Counted from the first letter of the stretch, positions 1 to 7,179 are shown. The stretch is 8,023 nucleotides of DNA from Lonsdalea quercina subsp. quercina (GCF_000688655.1 NZ_JIBO01000010.1:125629-133651); one strand, 5' to 3'. The notes: generated by a model from the sequence alone, not told the origin. Translations and numbers: made by a program.

Positions 1-622
1 GATGACGGGCGGACGGCAGATCGGCGCCGCGTTCTCCCGGCAGATCCAGCAGTGCAGCATCAATGTTTCCCTGACTCACGGAGAGGAGCCTGCGCGCTTG
101 CCCAACCTTGTCATACCAGCGGCTTAACGCGGCGCGATCGCCATCGTCGTAGGTATCCTGCTTATTGGCGATAATCACATCCGCCGCCGCCAACTGGTCG
201 CGAAAGTTTTCGTTTTCCGTGTAGCGTGGCTCCGCCAATTGTCGCGCATCCAGGACGCACAGCGTGGCCTTCACCGTCAGCCAAGGCTGGTAGGTCGAGG
301 AACGCAGCAACGACAGAATTTGCTTCGGATGCCCGAGCCCGGTGGGCTCGATCAGCAGACGATGCGGTTTCTTCTGCTGAAGCAGCATGTTCAGCCCGAC
401 CTGCATCGGCAAGCCGTTAACGCAACACAGGCAACCTCCGGGGATCTCTTTCAGCACGGCACCGCGGTCAGCCAGCAAAGCGCCGTCGATGCCTATTTCG
501 CCGAATTCATTGACCAGCACCGCCCAAATTTCATCAGTCGGTTTCTGAGACAACAGATGGAGCAAGGTGGTGGTTTTGCCGCTGCCGAGGAAGCCGGTAA
601 TCACGTTGACTTGGGTTAGCAC
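1..622 (-). CDS. yeiR: YeiR, zinc-binding GTPase of the COG0523 family (partial, C-terminus outside window)
   Basis: YeiR is a cytoplasmic P-loop GTPase of the G3E/COG0523 group, known in E. coli as a zinc-binding GTPase and thought to act in metal homeostasis or metal delivery. About 207 codons are visible; the E. coli protein is roughly 330 residues, so the C-terminal third runs off the left edge. Visible motifs are the Walker A loop GFLGSGKTT (residues 10-18), the family metal motif GGCLCC (62-67, cysteines 64, 66 and 67), the segment IEPTGLGHP (91-99) and the G4 base-recognition motif NKQD (153-156). The start is a GTG at 622. A GGGAG ribosome binding site lies just upstream and an in-frame TAA six codons earlier closes the frame, so no ATG start exists. 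It lies downstream of yeiP on the same strand, after a probable terminator. No zinc-box operator is apparent upstream. Confidence 0.95.
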   Translation of the reverse strand, partial: MLTQVNVITGFLGSGKTTTLLHLLSQKPTDEIWAVLVNEFGEIGIDGALLADRGAVLKEIPGGCLCCVNGLPMQVGLNMLLQQKKPHRLLIEPTGLGHPKQILSLLRSSTYQPWLTVKATLCVLDARQLAEPRYTENENFRDQLAAADVIIANKQDTYDDGDRAALSRWYDKVGQARRLLSVSQGNIDAALLDLPGERGADLPSARH

Positions 623-654
623 AGGCGTCTCCCACAGAAATTAGTGAACCAAAA

Positions 655-674
655 CGCCCGGCGGGAACCGGGCG
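655..674 (-). terminator. Probable intrinsic terminator after yeiP
   Basis: Read on the minus strand, a perfect 7 bp GC-only stem (CGCCCGG/CCGGGCG) with a 6 nt loop is followed by TTTT (positions 654-651). It begins 15 bases beyond the yeiP stop codon and ends before the yeiR start. The stem is strong but the U-tract has only four residues, so termination may be partial and some read-through into yeiR is possible. Confidence 0.6.
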
Positions 675-689
675 CGGGCACAGTCAGCC

Positions 690-1262
690 TTACTCGGCGC
701 GGCCCATGTAACGGCGCTCCGGGATATGAATACGAATTTTTTCACCGGCGCTGAGGTATTCCGGCACCTGAATCACCAGACCGGTGTTCAGCGTGGCCGG
801 TTTGTTGCGCGCGCTGGCGGAAGCGCCTTTGATGCCAGGTGCAGTGTCGACAATGTCCAGATCGACCGTCTGGGGCAGTTCCAGCGCCAGAATCTGTCCA
901 TCCATCGTCAGAACCTGAATACCGGGCATGCCGCCTTCAGGAATAAACAGCAGCTCATCTTCGATTTGCTCTTTTTTGAAGTTGTACGGCGTGTAGTCTT
1001 CATCATCCATAAAGACATATTCGTCGCCATCAATATAAGAGAAGGTCACCTGACGGCGGGACAGCGTGATGGTGTCGAGGATATCGTCGCCTTTGAAGCG
1101 CTCTTCGACTTTTAGACCGGTACGAACGTCGGAGAAACGCATTTTGTACAGCGTACTGGCGCCGCGGGCGCTCGGACTCTGAATATCAATATCTTTGACC
1201 AGCAGCAGTTTACCGTTGTAGTTGACGGCCATACCGCGTTTGATTTCGTTAGCTCTTGCCAT
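690..1262 (-). CDS. yeiP: Elongation factor P-like protein YeiP (EfpL)
   Basis: This is a 190-residue paralogue of elongation factor P, the same length as E. coli YeiP. The family binds near the ribosomal E site and helps the ribosome through proline-rich or other stalling motifs. The order is the usual one: an N-terminal KOW-like barrel (about 1-65) and two OB-fold domains (about 66-190). The tip loop in domain I reads SPSARGA (29-35), with Arg33 where EF-P carries its modified Lys or Arg. The C-terminal stretch [15 protein letters not shown] is typical of the family. I chose the ATG at 1262 because the protein then aligns end to end with E. coli YeiP ([10 protein letters not shown]) and AAGG lies 10 nt upstream. 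The in-frame ATG at 1271 leaves only one base after AAGG, and the frame extends further upstream without family similarity. It is transcribed divergently from yeiW. Confidence 0.96.
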   Translation of the reverse strand: MARANEIKRGMAVNYNGKLLLVKDIDIQSPSARGASTLYKMRFSDVRTGLKVEERFKGDDILDTITLSRRQVTFSYIDGDEYVFMDDEDYTPYNFKKEQIEDELLFIPEGGMPGIQVLTMDGQILALELPQTVDLDIVDTAPGIKGASASARNKPATLNTGLVIQVPEYLSAGEKIRIHIPERRYMGRAE

Positions 1263-1450
1263 GGAAGACATACCTTGTAAAGGGTGAGATAAATTTTTGT
1301 GGCGACAAGTTACTCGCGCGGCCGGATTCAGGCAAGCAGGATTTACGTTACGCGGCGTCAACGCCGGGAAAATCGGTAGTCATTACCGTTGAGGGCTGAT
1401 AAGGTCCGCCTTTGTGCGCCTAGCGCCTCATCACCCACAGGAACATCTTG
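1263..1450. promoter_or_regulatory. Divergent yeiP/yeiW intergenic region
   Basis: This 188 bp gap must hold promoters for both yeiP (minus) and yeiW (plus). On the minus strand, TTGCCT and TAACTT separated by 17 nt, about 40-70 nt upstream of the yeiP start, form a weak sigma-70 candidate. I see no convincing -35/-10 pair for yeiW. Small inverted repeats (for example CGGCGT-CA-ACGCCG at 1353-1366) are present but match no known operator that I recognise. Confidence 0.35.
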
Positions 1451-1705
1451 ATGGACTGTCGTCCCGGCTGCGGCGCTTGCTGCATTGCACCCTCAATATC
1501 GAGTCCGCTGCCCGGCATGCCTGAGGGAAAGCCCGCCAATACGCCTTGCATTCATCTTGACGAGCGAATGCGCTGTGGCATTTTCCATTCTCCGCTTCGG
1601 CCTGCCGTGTGCGCCAGCCTACAGCCCCAGCGGGATATGTGTGGCGAAAACCGGGACGAGGCGCTCCTCTATCTTATCCAGTTAGAAAACGCCACGGCGC
1701 CTTGA
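1451..1705 (+). CDS. yeiW: YeiW, small cysteine-rich YkgJ/UPF0153-family protein
   Basis: This is an 84-residue protein of unknown function, the same length as E. coli YeiW and closely similar to it. The N-terminus carries the family signature CxxxCxxCC (Cys3, 7, 10 and 11) in [11 protein letters not shown]. Further cysteines at 33, 42, 54 and 64 probably complete metal-binding sites; zinc or an iron-sulfur cluster is plausible but not shown. There is no signal peptide or membrane segment. The start is the ATG at 1451, with AGGAA seven bases upstream; the in-frame TTG at 1448 is a poorer choice. It is divergent from yeiP and converges on setB with only 14 bases between the stop codons, and no terminator is evident in that gap. 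The family assignment is secure; the role is not known. Confidence 0.9.
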   Translation: MDCRPGCGACCIAPSISSPLPGMPEGKPANTPCIHLDERMRCGIFHSPLRPAVCASLQPQRDMCGENRDEALLYLIQLENATAP

Positions 1706-1719
1706 ACGTTGGCGGTGGA

Positions 1720-2901
1720 TCATACATCCTTTATGCGCCACATACAGTAGCCTGCGGCCAGACTCAAGCCGAGCGCGAAGATGAATCCTGCATGATAGCT
1801 CCAGATCTCCGCCACCATGCCGCCCAGCGAACCCGAAATGATCCAGCCGACGCGGGACGTGTTCGAAAACAGCGTCGTGGCCGCCCCCGCCTGACCCGGC
1901 ATTAAATCCTGAAAATAGAGCATGCCGATACCAGCCAAAATGCCGATAAACACGGCGTTCAGCAACTGTAACGCCAGCAGCGCCCACGGCGAATCCAGCA
2001 GACACAATCCGAGATAAAATAGCAGGCCGGCGGCAATCGCCAGACGCATTAAATAGCGCTTGCCGAGGCGTCGGGCGAAATAGCCCGAAATCAGCATCGC
2101 CGGAATTTCCAGCCCTGCCGCCGTTCCCATCATCACGCCCGCCAGTTTTTCTTCCAATTTGAGCTCATGCACTAAATAAAGCGGCATATTAATAAGGTAG
2201 ATGCCGTTGCAGGTCCACATGAGGGTACAGGCGACGCAGAGCAGCAGCGTATCGCGACGATAACGGCGGGGCGAATCCAGCGTTTCGGCTGTTTTGACGC
2301 GTCCGTGCTTCGGCATGGACGGCAGCAGTAGCGCGACCAGCAGGCTGCACAGCAAAAAAACGCCGGTCGCGGCCATATACATTGCGGGGAAGCCCAGGCC
2401 CAACGCCAGCGCGAAGGCAACGGGCGGACCGACAACCCAGGAGAGCGAGATCTGCGCGCGCATCACCGAGCTAAACATCGCGGCTTCACGTCCGGCACGG
2501 TCGGAATACTCACGCGCCAGCGCGAACAGCTGTGGGTTGGCCGTTGATCCGAAGCTGGAGAGGAGAACGCCCACCAACAACAGCACCGCATAGTTTCTAT
2601 TCCAGGCAAATAGCAGGCAGGCCAGCGCGCCGAACAGGCAGCAGGCCACGATCAGCCGTTTGCGATCGCCGCGGTTATCGGAGTAACTGGCCAGGAGTTG
2701 GCTGACGATAATGCCGATGATCGCATTGCCAGTGTAAAACAGCCCCACCAGCACTGGACGGGCGTGGACTTCCGTGGAAAGGAACAGGCTGAGGGTGGGG
2801 AGCTGTAAGGCGCCGGCGATACCCGAGAGAAACGCAATCAGCAGAAAAGCTGACGCGGTAATGTCGGGCAGTCGTCGCGATGTACCGGCTGATGTATGCA
2901 T
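1720..2901 (-). CDS. setB: SetB, sugar efflux transporter (major facilitator superfamily)
   Basis: SetB is an inner-membrane proton-coupled exporter of the SET family. E. coli SetA and SetB export lactose and glucose, and members are linked to relief of sugar stress. The protein is 393 residues, the same length as E. coli SetB, with about twelve hydrophobic segments in two halves joined by a charged cytoplasmic loop near residues 195-217. Family landmarks include DNRGDRK in the loop between segments 2 and 3 (75-81), FALARE (126-131), AGLEIPAMLISGYFARRLGK (262-281) and YFQDLMPGQAGAATTLFSNT (329-348). It ends with the family-typical RIKDV. The ATG at 2901 gives full-length agreement, though its ribosome binding site is weak. 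It is divergent from fruB across a shared 325 bp region that carries Cra operators, so it may share sugar-responsive control. The native substrate cannot be read from the sequence. Confidence 0.95.
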   Translation of the reverse strand: MHTSAGTSRRLPDITASAFLLIAFLSGIAGALQLPTLSLFLSTEVHARPVLVGLFYTGNAIIGIIVSQLLASYSDNRGDRKRLIVACCLFGALACLLFAWNRNYAVLLLVGVLLSSFGSTANPQLFALAREYSDRAGREAAMFSSVMRAQISLSWVVGPPVAFALALGLGFPAMYMAATGVFLLCSLLVALLLPSMPKHGRVKTAETLDSPRRYRRDTLLLCVACTLMWTCNGIYLINMPLYLVHELKLEEKLAGVMMGTAAGLEIPAMLISGYFARRLGKRYLMRLAIAAGLLFYLGLCLLDSPWALLALQLLNAVFIGILAGIGMLYFQDLMPGQAGAATTLFSNTSRVGWIISGSLGGMVAEIWSYHAGFIFALGLSLAAGYCMWRIKDV

Positions 2902-2938
2902 GACGTTCTTGCGGAGTAAAAATGAGACCGAGCGCCGT

Positions 2939-2944
2939 ATTCTA
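2939..2944 (-). promoter_or_regulatory. Probable setB -10 element
   Basis: On the minus strand TAGAAT matches five of six bases of the sigma-70 -10 consensus and sits about 40 bases upstream of the setB ATG, implying a leader of about 30 nt. The only -35 candidate is TTTACC with a long 19 nt spacer, so the promoter would be weak or activator-dependent. Confidence 0.45.
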
Positions 2945-3123
2945 CGCCAGCGTGACGTGAAAGGGTAAATCGTTTTTTTCCGTGTCCTTCAGCAAGTTTT
3001 CAGCTGGCATCGCGCTCAAACTGAACTATAACCTTGTTGATGCGAAAGTGTGCGTGACCTCTAAGAATCACACTGAGTTTTATGGACAATGCTTGCATAG
3101 ATATTGGGAAAGACGCAGTATTT

Positions 3124-3153
3124 TTGAAACGTTTCAGTTGCGTGTTTTATGAA
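3124..3153 (+). promoter_or_regulatory. Candidate fruB promoter (sigma-70)
   Basis: TTGAAA (3124-3129, five of six to the -35 consensus) and TATGAA (3148-3153, four of six to the -10 consensus) are 18 nt apart, predicting transcription start near 3160 and a leader of about 67 nt. The first two Cra operators overlap these elements, as expected for repression. A weaker alternative is TTGCAT (3093-3098) with CAGTAT (3116-3121), which would start near 3128 inside the first operator. The sequence alone does not decide between them. Confidence 0.5.
3125..3136 (+). promoter_or_regulatory. Cra (FruR) operator 1
   Basis: TGAAACGTTTCA is a perfect 12 bp palindrome matching the Cra/FruR core (TGAAWCG followed by the inverted half). 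It overlaps the -35 element of the candidate fruB promoter. Cra is known to repress fruBKA and is released by fructose 1-phosphate. Confidence 0.88.
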
Positions 3154-3163
3154 ACGATTTTCA
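3150..3163 (+). promoter_or_regulatory. Cra (FruR) operator 2
   Basis: TGAAACGATTTTCA has a perfect left half-site (TGAAACGATT) and a right half displaced by extra Ts, so it is a weaker, asymmetric Cra site. Its centre is about 25 bp from operator 1, and it overlaps the candidate -10 element. Confidence 0.75.
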
Positions 3164-3190
3164 TCACCAGGCCATTTTTTTCCCTTAAAA

Positions 3191-3206
3191 GCTGAAACGA
3201 TTCAAG
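3191..3206 (+). promoter_or_regulatory. Cra (FruR) operator 3
   Basis: GCTGAAACGATTCAAG is an excellent Cra match: the core TGAAACGATTCA (3193-3204) has only its central base pairs off perfect symmetry, and the preceding GC also fits the consensus. It lies in the presumed fruB leader, ending seven bases before the ribosome binding site, so bound Cra could block elongation or help looping with the upstream sites. Confidence 0.88.
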
Positions 3207-3226
3207 TTTGGCAGGAGAGAAGAGCT

Positions 3227-4357
3227 ATGTTCCAGTTGTCACAGCAAGATATTCATATAGGGGCGAGCGCCGGCGACAAGCAGGAGGCCATTAAACAAGT
3301 GGCTTCCGCGCTGACTGAAGCCGGTTGCGTCAGCGAAGGGTATGTTGAAGGAATGCTACAGCGTGAACTGCAAACCTCTACTTATCTGGGAAACGGTATC
3401 GCTATACCGCATGGAACGACGGATACGCGCGACCTGGTTCGCAAAACGGGCGTTCAGGTGTTTCAGTTTCCCAAAGGGATCGCCTGGGGAGACAATCAAA
3501 CGGCTTACGTTGTGTTGGGGATCGCGGCACGTTCCGACGAACATCTGGCGCTGCTGCGTCAGTTGACGCACGTTTTGAGCGACGACAGCGTGGCAGAACG
3601 TCTGGCGACGACCACGTCGACGGAAGAGTTACGCAGTCTGCTGATGGGCGAGCAACAGGCCGCGGAGTTACGCTTCGACGCCTCGCTGATTTCCCTGAAC
3701 GTGGCGACGGACAATCTGATCACGTTACAGGCGCTAAATGCAGGCAAATTGCAGCAGATCGGCGCCGTCGATGCCCGTTTCGTCAGCGATGTAGTGGCCA
3801 GCAAGCCGCTACATCTAGGCGACGGCATCTGGGTCAGCGACAGTCAGGAAGGCAATCTGATCAGCGCGCTGGCGATCAGTCGTCCACTCGAACCGTTCAG
3901 CGTCGATGACGAAAAAGTGGCGATGCTGCTGACAATGTCAGCTGTCGACGACCAGGTGAATGCGCCAATTGATTACCTGAGCAAGCTATTGAGCGCTGGC
4001 AAGTCCGAAAGCCTGCTCAGCGCCGACGCGCCGACGCTACTGACCCTGTTGTCCAGCGAAGCGACGGAAGAGAGTAACGCGCTGGTGGCCGAATTCGTAA
4101 TTCGTAACGAGCACGGCCTGCATGCCCGTCCCGGCGCCATGCTGGTTAATGTCATCAAACAGTTTACGAGTGAAATCACCGTCGCCAACCTTGATGGGAC
4201 GGGCAAACCGGCCAACGGCCGCAGCCTGATGAAAGTGGTGGCTCTGGGCGTGAAGTCCGGCCATCGCTTACGTTTTACGGCCAATGGCAGCGATGCGGAA
4301 GCCGCGCTGAAAGCCATTGGTGAAGCTATTGCATCCGGATTAGGAGAGGGAGCATGA
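3227..4357 (+). CDS. fruB: FruB, fructose PTS multiphosphoryl transfer protein (EIIA-M-HPr, DTP)
   Basis: FruB is the cytoplasmic phosphocarrier of the fructose phosphotransferase system. Its HPr-like domain accepts phosphate from enzyme I and its EIIA domain passes phosphate to FruA. At 376 residues it matches E. coli FruB. Domains in order are EIIA-Fru (about 1-143, active His62 in AIPHGTTD), a central M region (about 150-280) and an HPr-like domain (about 285-376, active His299 in [10 protein letters not shown], with [11 protein letters not shown] around 331-341 at the place of HPr Ser46). The ATG at 3227 is chosen because AGGAG lies nine bases upstream and the protein then starts MFQLS like its E. 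coli counterpart; an in-frame ATG at 3149 lies inside a Cra operator. It is the first gene of fruBKA, and its TGA overlaps the fruK ATG. Confidence 0.98.
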   Translation: MFQLSQQDIHIGASAGDKQEAIKQVASALTEAGCVSEGYVEGMLQRELQTSTYLGNGIAIPHGTTDTRDLVRKTGVQVFQFPKGIAWGDNQTAYVVLGIAARSDEHLALLRQLTHVLSDDSVAERLATTTSTEELRSLLMGEQQAAELRFDASLISLNVATDNLITLQALNAGKLQQIGAVDARFVSDVVASKPLHLGDGIWVSDSQEGNLISALAISRPLEPFSVDDEKVAMLLTMSAVDDQVNAPIDYLSKLLSAGKSESLLSADAPTLLTLLSSEATEESNALVAEFVIRNEHGLHARPGAMLVNVIKQFTSEITVANLDGTGKPANGRSLMKVVALGVKSGHRLRFTANGSDAEAALKAIGEAIASGLGEGA

Positions 4358-5292
4358 GCAGGAGAGTCGCGACCATTACGCTGAATCCGGCTTACGATTT
4401 GGTGGGGTACTGCCCGCAGGTCGAACGTGGTGAAGTCAACTTGGTTCAAACCGCAGGTCTGCACGCCGCGGGTAAAGGGATAAATGTCGCCAAGGTTTTA
4501 AAGGACCTGGGGATTGATGTCACGGTGGGCGGATTCCTGGGTAAAGATAATCAGGATGGGTTTCAGCAGCTGTTCAGCGAGCTGGGGATCGCCAACCGTT
4601 TTCAGGTGGTCAACGGCCGCACGCGCATTAACGTTAAGCTGACGGAGCAGGATGGGGATGTCACCGATCTGAACTTCTCGGGCTTTGAAGTGACGCCACA
4701 GGACTGGCAGCGCTTCGTTAACGATTCGCTGAGCTGGCTGGGGCAGTTTGACATGGTGGCGGTCAGCGGAAGTCTGCCGGCGGGCGTCGACCCTGAAGCG
4801 TTTACCGACTGGATGACCCGCCTGCGTAGTCAATGTCCGTGCATCATTTTCGACAGCAGTCGCGAAGCATTGGTGGCGGGGCTGAAGGCATCGCCGTGGT
4901 TGGTGAAACCCAACCGGCGCGAGCTGGAAATTTGGGCGGGGCGTAAATTGCCGACGCTGGAAGATGTGGTTGATGCCGCGCACGCGCTGCGTGAACAGGG
5001 CATTGCGCATGTGGTCATTTCCCTGGGCGCGGAAGGCGCGCTCTGGGTCAATGCTTCCGGCGCCTGGCTGGCCAAGCCGCCCGCTTGCGATGTGATCAGT
5101 ACCGTCGGTGCTGGCGACTCGATGGTTGGCGGACTGATTTACGGCTTATTGATGCGCGAGTCCAGCGAGCACACGCTGCGTCTGGCGACAGCGGTGGCGG
5201 CACTGGCGGTCAGCCAAAGCAACGTTGGCGTGACGGACCGGCCGCAGCTCGCGGCGATGATGGCCCGCGTAGATCTGAAACCTTTCAATTAA
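4354..5292 (+). CDS. fruK: FruK, 1-phosphofructokinase
   Basis: FruK is a cytoplasmic PfkB-family kinase that converts fructose 1-phosphate and ATP to fructose 1,6-bisphosphate, feeding fructose into glycolysis. The 312-residue length equals that of E. coli FruK, and conservation is very high throughout. Landmarks are the N-terminal TLNPAYD (9-15), the first PfkB signature around [12 protein letters not shown] (38-49) and the second signature [12 protein letters not shown] (249-260) with catalytic base Asp255. KPNRRELE (185-192) and [10 protein letters not shown] (223-232) are typical of the ATP-side core. The start ATG overlaps the fruB stop in ATGA, which points to translational coupling; a GGAGAGGGAG stretch inside the end of fruB serves as ribosome binding site. 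Besides catalysis, FruK lowers the level of fructose 1-phosphate, the Cra inducer, so it also shapes the operon's own control. Confidence 0.98.
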   Translation: MSRRVATITLNPAYDLVGYCPQVERGEVNLVQTAGLHAAGKGINVAKVLKDLGIDVTVGGFLGKDNQDGFQQLFSELGIANRFQVVNGRTRINVKLTEQDGDVTDLNFSGFEVTPQDWQRFVNDSLSWLGQFDMVAVSGSLPAGVDPEAFTDWMTRLRSQCPCIIFDSSREALVAGLKASPWLVKPNRRELEIWAGRKLPTLEDVVDAAHALREQGIAHVVISLGAEGALWVNASGAWLAKPPACDVISTVGAGDSMVGGLIYGLLMRESSEHTLRLATAVAALAVSQSNVGVTDRPQLAAMMARVDLKPFN

Positions 5293-5308
5293 CAGCAGGA
5301 GAAGCACA

Positions 5309-7021
5309 ATGAAAACGCTGCTGATATTCGACAAGTCATTAGGAAGAGTCAAAAGCAGATTGGTGCACAACCAGCTTGGCGCCGCCGTATCGAAAGCGGG
5401 ACTCACGCTGACGGAACAGCCAACTGAGGCTGAACTGGTCGTCGTGGTTGGCGGTCAACAGGCGGACAGCGCGCTGAACGGGAAAAAGGTGTTTTTCGCG
5501 GATGTCGCGCAGGCGCTGAGTCAGCCGGAGGCGTTGCTGGAACAAGCCAAGTCGGAGGCCGCGCCTTATCAGGCGAGCGCCGCGGCAACGACGAAGGCGC
5601 CATCCAACGCCGCATCGACCGGCGTGACCCGCGTGGTCGCCGTCACCGCGTGTCCGACCGGCGTCGCTCATACGTTTATGGCGGCGGAAGCCATCGAGAC
5701 GGAAGCGAAGAAGCGCGGCTGGTGGGTCAAAGTCGAAACGCGCGGATCCGTTGGCGCGGGTAACCCTATTACGCCAGAAGAGGTTGACCAGGCGGACGTG
5801 GTGATCGTCGCTGCCGATATTGAAGTCGACCTCAGCAAGTTCGCTGGCAAGAAGATGTATCGCACCTCGACGGGTCTGGCGCTGAAAAAAACCGCACAGG
5901 AGTTAGATAAGGCGCTGGCGGAAGCGAGCGTCTATCAGCCGTCTGGACAGTCCGGCGCCCCGGCTGCTGGCGGTAAAAAGGGTGGGACGGGGCCTTACAG
6001 CCACTTGCTGACCGGGGTGTCTTACATGCTGCCGATGGTCGTGGCCGGTGGGTTGTGTATTGCCCTGTCCTTCGTGTTCGGCATTGAGGCGTTCAAGCAG
6101 GAAGGGACCTTGGCTGCGGCGCTGATGAAGATCGGGGGCGGTTCCGCTTTTGCGCTGATGGTGCCGGTGCTGGCCGGTTATATCGCCTTTTCCATCGCAG
6201 ACCGACCGGGGTTGACGCCGGGTCTGGTCGGCGGGATGCTGGCCGTGAGCACTGGCGCAGGATTTATCGGTGGGATCATCGCCGGGTTCCTGGCCGGTTA
6301 TTTGGCTCGTGCGATCAATAATCATGTCAAGCTACCGCAAAGTCTCACGGCACTGAAGCCCATACTGATTATCCCGCTGATAGCGACGCTGATTACCGGC
6401 TTGGTCATGGTTTATGTGGTCGGCACCCCGGTCGCTAAAATCCTGACGGGACTGACTTCCTGGTTGCAGTCAATGGGCACGGCGAACGCGGTCATTCTCG
6501 GCGCGGTATTGGGCGGCATGATGTGTACGGATATGGGCGGGCCGGTGAACAAGGTAGCTTACGTCTTTGGCACGACGCTGCTGAGTAGCCAGGTTTATGC
6601 ACCGATGGCGGCCGTGATGGCTGGCGGGATGGTGCCACCGTTGGCGATGGGGCTGGCGACGCTGCTGGCGGGTAAGAAATTTACTCCACCCGAGCGCGAA
6701 GGAGGCAAGGCTGCGCTGGTGCTGGGGATGTGTTTCATTTCCGAAGGCGCAATCCCTTACGCTGCGCGAGACCCAATGCGCGTACTGCCATGTTGTATTG
6801 TCGGCGGCGCATTGACCGGCGCGCTGTCTATGGCGGTAGGCGCCAAGCTGATGGCCCCGCATGGTGGTCTGTTTGTGCTGTTGATTCCGGGAGCGATTAC
6901 GCCCGTTATCGGGTATCTGCTCTCTATTATCGCGGGTACGGTGGTCAGCGGCGTGCTGTACGCACTGCTGAAACGGCCAGAACCCACCGCGTCGGTGCCG
7001 GCGCAGAGTGAACACGTCTGA
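5309..7021 (+). CDS. fruA: FruA, fructose-specific PTS permease EIIB'BC
   Basis: FruA is the membrane component of the fructose phosphotransferase system. It imports fructose and phosphorylates it at carbon 1. The 570 residues are close to E. coli FruA (563). The order is a IIB' domain (about 1-87, no cysteine, so no phosphorylation site), an Ala-rich linker (about 88-105), the functional IIB domain (about 106-205, active Cys115 in TACPTGVAHTF), a Gly/Pro/Lys linker (about 208-229) and the IIC membrane domain (about 230-556). In IIC the substrate-region motifs MMCTDMGGPVNK (404-415) and SEGAIPYAARDPMR (478-491) are intact. The start ATG has AGGAG seven bases upstream and lies 16 bases after the fruK stop, so the gene is co-transcribed with fruBK. 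A strong terminator follows. The slight extra length lies in the linkers and the C-terminal tail. Confidence 0.98.
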   Translation: MKTLLIFDKSLGRVKSRLVHNQLGAAVSKAGLTLTEQPTEAELVVVVGGQQADSALNGKKVFFADVAQALSQPEALLEQAKSEAAPYQASAAATTKAPSNAASTGVTRVVAVTACPTGVAHTFMAAEAIETEAKKRGWWVKVETRGSVGAGNPITPEEVDQADVVIVAADIEVDLSKFAGKKMYRTSTGLALKKTAQELDKALAEASVYQPSGQSGAPAAGGKKGGTGPYSHLLTGVSYMLPMVVAGGLCIALSFVFGIEAFKQEGTLAAALMKIGGGSAFALMVPVLAGYIAFSIADRPGLTPGLVGGMLAVSTGAGFIGGIIAGFLAGYLARAINNHVKLPQSLTALKPILIIPLIATLITGLVMVYVVGTPVAKILTGLTSWLQSMGTANAVILGAVLGGMMCTDMGGPVNKVAYVFGTTLLSSQVYAPMAAVMAGGMVPPLAMGLATLLAGKKFTPPEREGGKAALVLGMCFISEGAIPYAARDPMRVLPCCIVGGALTGALSMAVGAKLMAPHGGLFVLLIPGAITPVIGYLLSIIAGTVVSGVLYALLKRPEPTASVPAQSEHV

Positions 7022-7056
7022 GTTAGGCCCAAGAGACAATAAGGATGTTGATGGTA

Positions 7057-7086
7057 AACGCCAGTCCGTAGACTGGCGTTTTTTTT
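7057..7086 (+). terminator. Intrinsic terminator of the fruBKA operon
   Basis: A perfect 10 bp stem AACGCCAGTC/GACTGGCGTT with the tetraloop CGTA is followed by an uninterrupted run of eight Ts (7079-7086). It lies about 35 bases after the fruA stop. This is a textbook rho-independent terminator on the plus strand. Read from the nfo side the T-tract is short (about three), so it is probably weak in that direction. Confidence 0.93.
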
Positions 7087-7155
7087 GGGGGAAACGATGA
7101 GTGAGGACGCCATTCGTCGCGCAGGACGGCGGGTTGGCGGAATCATCTTGAGATG

Positions 7156-7175
7156 CGTCCCCGGTTAAGGGGACG
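7156..7175 (-). other. Hairpin just downstream of nfo
   Basis: Immediately after the nfo stop codon on the minus strand, a 7 bp perfect stem CGTCCCC/GGGGACG with a 6 nt loop (TTAACC) can form. No T-tract follows (CATCTCAAG), so it is not a standard intrinsic terminator. It may protect the 3' end of the mRNA or mark a rho-dependent end, which is inference. Confidence 0.4.
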
Positions 7176-7179
7176 TGGC

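Larger units (their letters stand above)
2902..3226. other. Divergent setB/fruB control region (325 bp, no gene)
   Basis: This gap between two divergent genes contains a setB -10 element near its left end, an unassigned middle part (about 2950-3090), and a cluster of three Cra operators with candidate fruB promoters in its right third. It is richer in A and T than the coding regions around it, as expected for control DNA. An open frame running in from 3149 to fruB overlaps two operators and is not considered coding. I see no RNA gene or riboswitch-like structure here. Confidence 0.7.

Noticed and set aside
239..619. A plus-strand open frame of 126 codons antisense to yeiR
   Set aside because: The opposite strand encodes YeiR with all GTPase motifs; this frame gives low-complexity sequence with no family features.
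1263..1361. In-frame extension of YeiP upstream of 1262 (33 codons)
   Set aside because: The extension has no EF-P similarity and begins at a TTG without a good ribosome binding site; the 1262 start gives the exact family length.
3053..3072. CRP-like dyad CGTGA-N10-TCACA upstream of fruB
   Set aside because: CRP sites need a 6 bp spacer between half-sites; here it is 10 bp, so at most one half-site (TCACA) remains. A CRP matrix scan would settle it.
3149..3226. In-frame N-terminal extension of FruB from an ATG at 3149 (26 extra residues)
   Set aside because: It overlaps two Cra operators and the candidate -10 element, has no ribosome binding site, and the 3227 start has AGGAG and matches the family N-terminus.
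6470..7039. A minus-strand open frame of 189 codons antisense to fruA
   Set aside because: It is a Gln/His/Arg-rich shadow of the FruA membrane domain with no recognisable fold.
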